In this document: positions 58,571 through 64,000 of the stretch, in pieces
Layout of the letters: each line of letters opens with the position of its first letter
How positions within the stretch are numbered: position 1 is the stretch's first letter
Assembly: GCA_020226215.1 (NCBI GenBank)
Contig: CM035235.1
Span: 39,295,457-39,359,456 of the forward strand
DNA: 64,000 nt
Direction of reading: 5' to 3'
Source of the DNA: Sindora glabra
Taxonomy: Eukaryota > Streptophyta > Magnoliopsida > Fabales > Fabaceae
The notes under the pieces: generated by a model
What the model was told of the DNA's origin: nothing
Seen by the model: the letters and a program-made list of their open reading frames with translations, nothing else
Database searches by the model: none
Made by a program: the position numbers and the translations under genes

Positions 58571-59549
58571 ATGATCGTGGCAAATTTTCTTCACAAAAGG
58601 GATCACATGATTAAAAACCACCAGGGTTAACAAAATCAAGTCTTCGGCTTTACTACGCATGGGTCGTATCTTTATACATTGCAATCTGAATATAATATTA
58701 TATTTGATATTTGATAATACTGAACACGTAAAATTTTCCAATAAGAACATATAAAGTTAAGAAAATTGTGGAGCAGGTGAATTTTACTAATGTTTGATAA
58801 TGTGAATATAATCTTTAATTTGATTGTAACTATTGAAGAAGAATATAATAAATCTTCTAATTTGTTTGTAACAGTTTTATACTTCCGTCACTTTTCATTA
58901 AAAACTAAAATTTTTTACTTGAAAATGAAAATATTTAAAAACATTTTTCTATACCAATTTAAGTAATATGGTTATAATTTTTTTATATATTTGTTTAACA
59001 TAAAATTTTTATACATTTATAATATTTTGTAAAAAGTTAAAAAATTATATAAAAGATTTATAACTTCTATAATTTTTATGTTAATTTTAGTTCAAAAATT
59101 TTAAATAATATGTGAATTTTATATTGTGATCCATATTTCTATTTTTAATTATTGTTAACATAAATTAATTTTATATTGTTCAAACACAAGAAAATTGCTT
59201 CATGCTGAAATAGTCGATTAAATTTAAACTTTATCTTTTAAGAATTTAACTTTAATTATTGTTAACATGAATTAATTTTATATTGTTATTCATATTTTTA
59301 TTGCTAGAATTAATAAAACACTTTTAAAGTTTTTTATTATTAATAAAAAATTTAATTATTATTAATTTTTTAATGACGTATCATTTTTCTATTGATAGTA
59401 TAAAAAATAACAAAGCATTAAATTTAAATTCTTTCTTTAATATCATCAAACTAAGATAGTTTCATAAATATTATAAAATTTTCTAACGCCACATAATAAT
59501 TTTGCACATACAATGTTTAATTTATTTACTTTTATTATTTTTTTAGTTT
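58571..59549. other. No gene seen
   Basis: AT-rich sequence. The same phrase (attattgttaacat.aattaat) occurs twice near 59150 and 59258, a diverged ~105-bp repetition. Confidence 0.5.
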
Positions 59550-59755
59550 CAAAAGTTATTTCCGTACTTTGATCAAAATCCGTTTTGAGAAAAACAATAA
59601 CGAACAAAAACAAGATCCAAAATTTATTTACTTATATAAAATACTTATAACTTCTACGTTAAATTTCGACAAAATTATTTTAAAATTTTTATGCTTTTGT
59701 CGGTTATTGTCTTTCTCAAAACAAATTTTGTTCAAAGTACAAAAATAAGTTTAGA
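59550..59755. repeat. Inverted repeat (about 60-bp arms) beside the tandem array
   Basis: The left arm contains gtactttgatcaaaatccg at 59564. The right arm contains its near-complement, ending caaagtac at 59740. Arms match over about 60 bases with a loop of about 80. It abuts the right ~303-bp array and could be a small foldback element. Confidence 0.7.
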
Positions 59756-60553
59756 AAAATGTTAAAGTGGATCAAACTTGTTTAATTTTAACAATTATAA
59801 AAAATTAAAATAGAATTTTTTATTTTAAACAAACCATATATATGATAGTACAAAATTGAAATTAAGGCTTATTCTCATCTTTGCTCTACTTTCCCTTCAC
59901 TCTTTGATACAAATGGGATTTTTGGAATAGGGACAAAATTACGAATGTCCTTTTTCAGATTATTCTATTCATGGTGGTTGACAAATATATAAAATATTAG
60001 AAGTGTACGGTTCATATTTGTCACCTAAGCATGATCGATTAAAATATATAAGAAAAATGTTAAAGTGGATCAAATTTGTTTAATTTTAAAAATTAGAAAA
60101 ATTCAAATAGAAATTTTTTTATTTTAAAGAAATCATATATATGATGGTACAAAATTGAAATTAAGGCTTATTCTTATCTTTGTTCTATTTTCCCTTCACT
60201 ATTTGATAAAAATGGGATTTTAGGAATAGAAACAGAATCACAGATGTCCTTTTTCAAATTATTCTATTCATGTGATGGCAATTGACAAATATAAAACATC
60301 ATAAATATATGGTTCATATTTAACACCTAAGCCTGATCTATTAAAATTTATAAGAAAAATGTTGAAGTGGGTCAAATTTATTTAATTTTAACAATTAGAA
60401 AAATTAAAATAAATTTTTTTATTTAAAGAAACTATATATATGACGATACAAAATTGAAACTAAGGCTTATTCTTATCTTTGTTTTACTTTCATTTTACTA
60501 TTTAATAAAAATGGGATTTTAGAAATAGGAACGGAATCACGAATGTCTTTTTA
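59752..60553 (+). repeat. 303-bp tandem array, right copy (about 2.6 units)
   Basis: Same unit and orientation as 52060-52622. The landmark ttcatattt..cacctaagc occurs at 60011 and 60313, a spacing of 302 bp. Confidence 0.85.
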
Positions 60554-60659
60554 TGTTTATTGAAAGCCCACAAGTAGCGTGTGTCCTTTGTGTATGGAAG
60601 TGGCGGCGTGTGAAAATGGTAAACCAACAAATTGATGACTATTATCTCAAGCCTTTTAA

Positions 60660-61380
60660 GCCTTGTTTGGCAATCAGCTGATAGTTGTAGCGGTTAGCTG
60701 ATTCAATTAGCTGTTGGCTGATAGCTGATTGTGTTAGCTAATTTGATCAGCTGATTGCATTGACTGTTTGAATAAGAGTGTTTGGTAAAATCAGCTGTTT
60801 ATAATTAGTTGTTTGCATGTAAAATGACATATAAGGGTATGAATATATTTTATTTAAATATTTTAAATTTTATATATTAGTTAGTATATTAAATTTTCTT
60901 ATAAATATTATATTATTATAATTTATTATTAAATTATTAGATATTTTTAAATTAAATAATTTTTAAAATTATTATAATTTATTATTAAATTATTAGATAT
61001 TTTTAAAATTAAATAGTTTTTATCAATAATATTATATATTTATTATATATATTATAAATAATATATTATTATATATTAAATATTTTTTAAAATTAAATTA
61101 ATATACTTTTTATAATTACTAAACTTTTTAAGAATTTTTAGAAAGGACAAAATGAAAAATATGAACATTTATTAGGGGTATTTTCGTTATTTTTTTGAAT
61201 AAGCTGATTGAGAACGTTGCCCCCCTCAGCGTTTTTAATTTCAGTTTTTTAAGGGTAATCAGCTGATTTGATTCAATCAACTGATTACTAAACACCAAAA
61301 TCAGCTGATTGTCAAGTCAATCAGCTGATTTTGGTCAAACCAGCTAACAGCCATCTAAAAAGCTGTTTACCAAACACAGC
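60660..61380. mobile_element. hAT-like MITE, 721 bp
   Basis: The left end is GCCTTGTTTGGCAATCAGCT and the right end, on minus, GCTGTGTTTGGTAAACAGCT. The ends are rich in repeated CAGCTGATT units on both strands, with an AT-rich centre. There is no coding capacity. Flanking 8-mers (ccttttaa and cttaaaca) do not match cleanly, so the target duplication is unproven. Confidence 0.7.
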
Positions 61381-62310
61381 CTTAAACAAAAGATTATCAA
61401 TAGTGATAATTGCAACTGCCTAATTGGAGGAAAGCAAGGCAAGAAGTGAATATACAATGTAGTATGCGGTTAGAAGAAAATTATGAAACTAGATATTATT
61501 TAATCTCCTAAAATTAAGTTGTAACTAGACATCTTTATCTTAAATTTTACTATTTAAAATTTGATTTTCTTCTTTGAATTTTACTATGTATTTATCCATA
61601 TTTTTTCTTTTGAATTTTTAAAATTGGTAGAAAAAAATCAAATCCTAATTGATCTTTTAAAATTATATAGATATCTACAATTATGTCTATGATAAATTTT
61701 TCACTTTAAATTTCAATTTTTGTTAATATTCAGTTATTTTTTAATCCATACTATATAGTTTATTTATTCTTATTCTTTTTGTTTATGAGTCTTTAAAAAT
61801 TTGGAGACAAAAAAATAAAAATAAATCTTAATTAATATTTAGAAATGAAGTTCTTATCATTGTCCATATCTTTATGTCTAATATAAATTTTTTAGTTTAA
61901 ATTTATAATTGAAATCTTGCTATAATATGTGCTCTCTTTCACTAAATTATAATTTCTTACAGTTAGGAAAAATTTTGGCACTTCACTGATGATATATTAT
62001 CATTATTATTATTTACAATTAAGTTATAAATTCAATTTTTTTTATGATTGTTACAAACACACACTGCATCAAATTTTCATTGACTATTTCTTTGCCAAAA
62101 AAAAATTCTTTTACCATTTCACACATTTTATGGGAATTTATATAAAAAAATTGATATTCATGTTTCATCATCTAGCATGGATATTATTCTAATAATATTA
62201 TATATAATCTTTTAGCTTGAACTATTAAGCATTTTTAATTTTGAGTTCAAAAGAACACTTGCACATTCTTCAAAAGTAAAAAAGGAACAGGCATTTTCAA
62301 GGAAAAGTAT
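61381..62310. repeat. AT-rich region with a degenerate tandem repeat
   Basis: Between about 61520 and 61910 a diverged ~165-180-bp unit seems to recur, with a phrase like tctttatgtctaatataaat followed by ttagtttaaattta near 61530, 61680 and 61865. No gene. Confidence 0.4.
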
Positions 62311-63202
62311 TAAGGTACATTTAGGATATATTTGGACAATATGATAATATAAGATAAGATAATAAAATAATAAGATATTATTTAATGTTTGATACATAAT
62401 TGTATAAGAAGATCTTAACATAGAGTTATACTTGAGTGTTTGTTATCATATGTATAGAATATAATAGAATTATTGAAATAGACTTGAGTCCACATATGGG
62501 TTTGTAAAAAAAGTATGGACTATGACCCTAAAAAAATGAATCCATTTAAATGTAAACCTAAAGTAATCCACATTTCAAATAAATCAGATCAAATGATCTA
62601 TGGATGGGTCTATAATCTTTTTTTTTTAACATTTTCACCTACAAACTAAATTAACACACTATAGTACTATACTAATCTGAATCCAACCAATCCAATACTT
62701 ACTCCCATACACAATTCTTTATTTTTCAATCCAACTCAACCTAAATATACTATTTTTGAGTTAATGATTTTGTTTTCAAATTAGTAAATTTAAATTTAAT
62801 TAATTTTTATTGTAATTTATTTAGTCTTAAATTGTTAGTTTGGATTAAGAATGTATTAAAAATATAATTTTTAAACTTACAATTATTATTTTAGATAAAA
62901 TTATTTTAAAAGCCTTAAATTATTTTTAAAAAAAAAGAACAAGAAAAAGTCTACAAACATTGGGTTTACAAGTCCATGTTTTGCAAACATTAGTACTCCA
63001 ACTCCTAATTTAACAATCCATAATTTTTGCAAACTTATCTAGTTCAGTCCAATCCATTTATAGCCATTCCACTCAGACTAAATAGGTCCATTTAACAAAT
63101 GTAGGATAGAATATGAATAGTATTAAAAAATATTTGTTTAGAAAAAATTACTTTTAGATAGCATTTGATTCTTAGAATCATATTTTTTTGGGAATAATAA
63201 TA
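62311..63202. other. No gene; MITE-like traces
   Basis: Near 62320-62450 a gatatatttggacaatatgat...taagataagataataaaat stretch resembles the terminal part of an AT-rich MITE. Near 62650-62760 there is aatccaaccaatccaat-type low complexity. Confidence 0.3.
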
Positions 63203-63348
63203 GGTGGTTATAATCAACAGTGATGGGTTGCAAGTGAAGGTCAATAGTGATGAATGGTAGCAACAATGATCAATGATGGTAGGTAGTGACAAATGGTGAT
63301 CAATAGTGATGGATAGTGGTAAGCGATGGTTAATAGCAATAGGTTGTC
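63203..63348 (+). repeat. Minisatellite, about 30-bp unit, five copies
   Basis: Variants of ggtgatcaatagtgatgg followed by atagtggtaa recur in tandem. Confidence 0.75.
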
Positions 63349-64000
63349 ATGACCTAAGCTAAAGCGTGTAATTGACATATGGAGTCATTATGGGTGACTA
63401 TCAAGTAGCCTCACCTAAATACATCTAATGCAGTGTCTTGTGTGCAATTGTACAAGTCTTTCATAAGGATATACACATGCTCAAAGTTTATTATGCAATT
63501 TATTTATAAATTCATCATGCATGCCCACTCCAACTGTCTCAATACTTACCTTAATGCCATAAATTCCTTAAAGGGATCCACTTTTAACCTACCCATTAAT
63601 AATTGAGAATTTAAAGAGAAAATTACCCATAGAAAAAGAAAATAAAATAATGAAAAGTACAATGAGTTTCTTTAAAACTTAGTGAATAACTCATAGATCT
63701 AATGAACAAAAAGGCAATTATAGGTTATAATGTCACATATAAATATGTAACTATATTCAATTAGGTCTTACGTGGCTAATGGAGATTCACTAAGGGAAAT
63801 GGAATGCCTTACTACCTTTACTATGGAAATGTTTAGAGCATATTAGATGAAAATTTCTAAAAGGCCATTTGATTGAGAATAATTAGTAAAAGGAAAAGGA
63901 ATAATAAGATTTCATTCTTTTTATTTTTGTTTAGTTGATAAAAAATTCATTCCCTTTCTTTATTTTTTCTTAATGGAATTATCCTAAATAAGTGAATAGT
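63349..64000. other. No gene; possible MITE start at the right edge
   Basis: Unremarkable AT-rich sequence. From about 63862 aaggccatttgattgagaat resembles the beginning of a MITE and runs past the window, so it cannot be assessed. Confidence 0.35.

Overview
The window is nuclear DNA of a flowering plant, most likely a eudicot. The reasons are a very AT-rich background, GT-AG introns, a plant-type CCCH/WD40 (ZFWD) gene beside a plant-type short LysM gene, and plant lineages of transposable elements (CACTA with TNP2, Ty3/gypsy including a Tat-like element, Ty1/copia, PIF/Harbinger, LINE, hAT-like MITE). I cannot name the species. There are no bacterial features.

Only about 6 kb (27.3-33.05 kb) looks like functional host gene space. 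It holds two minus-strand genes: a 114-aa membrane-anchored LysM protein (27319-27663) and an eight-exon ZFWD gene coding for 423 aa (CDS 29344-32193, 5'UTR exon and TATA box up to 33050). Every splice junction of the ZFWD gene could be placed and keeps frame.

The rest is nested, decayed transposons. (1) 1-19.6 kb: a CACTA transposase (TNP2, then a TNP1-like piece) is split at 2806/13494 by a second CACTA-like element (2807-13493), which is itself split by a complete Ty3/gypsy element (6082-12008, TSD GATGC) whose pol segments are out of order. AT-rich repeat blocks lie on both sides. (2) 19.7-26 kb: LINE fragments, a tiny LINE-tail insertion, a MITE end and a SIRE-like LTR. (3) 34.1-38.1 kb: a long LTR swollen by serial tandem duplications, then another LTR-like repeat. 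(4) 38.15-48.9 kb: a Tat-like gypsy remnant (RNase H and integrase on plus, a spliced gypsy-type-transposon ORF antisense) whose RNase H is interrupted by a complete PIF/Harbinger element (38283-43314, TSD TTA) carrying Myb/SANT and DDE genes. (5) 52.06-60.55 kb: two matching ~303-bp tandem arrays around a complete Ty1/copia element (52859-58565, TSD CATAT). (6) 60.6-64 kb: an hAT-like MITE and low-complexity repeats.

All transposon genes carry stops or frameshifts and should be inactive. I did not find an undescribed biological system. The most interesting structures are the insertions that can be read back through to an intact domain, the shuffled gypsy pol, the long inverted repeat now separated by the gypsy element, and the conserved-looking LysM-ZFWD pair. 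Family assignments rest on recognised protein motifs, not on searches.
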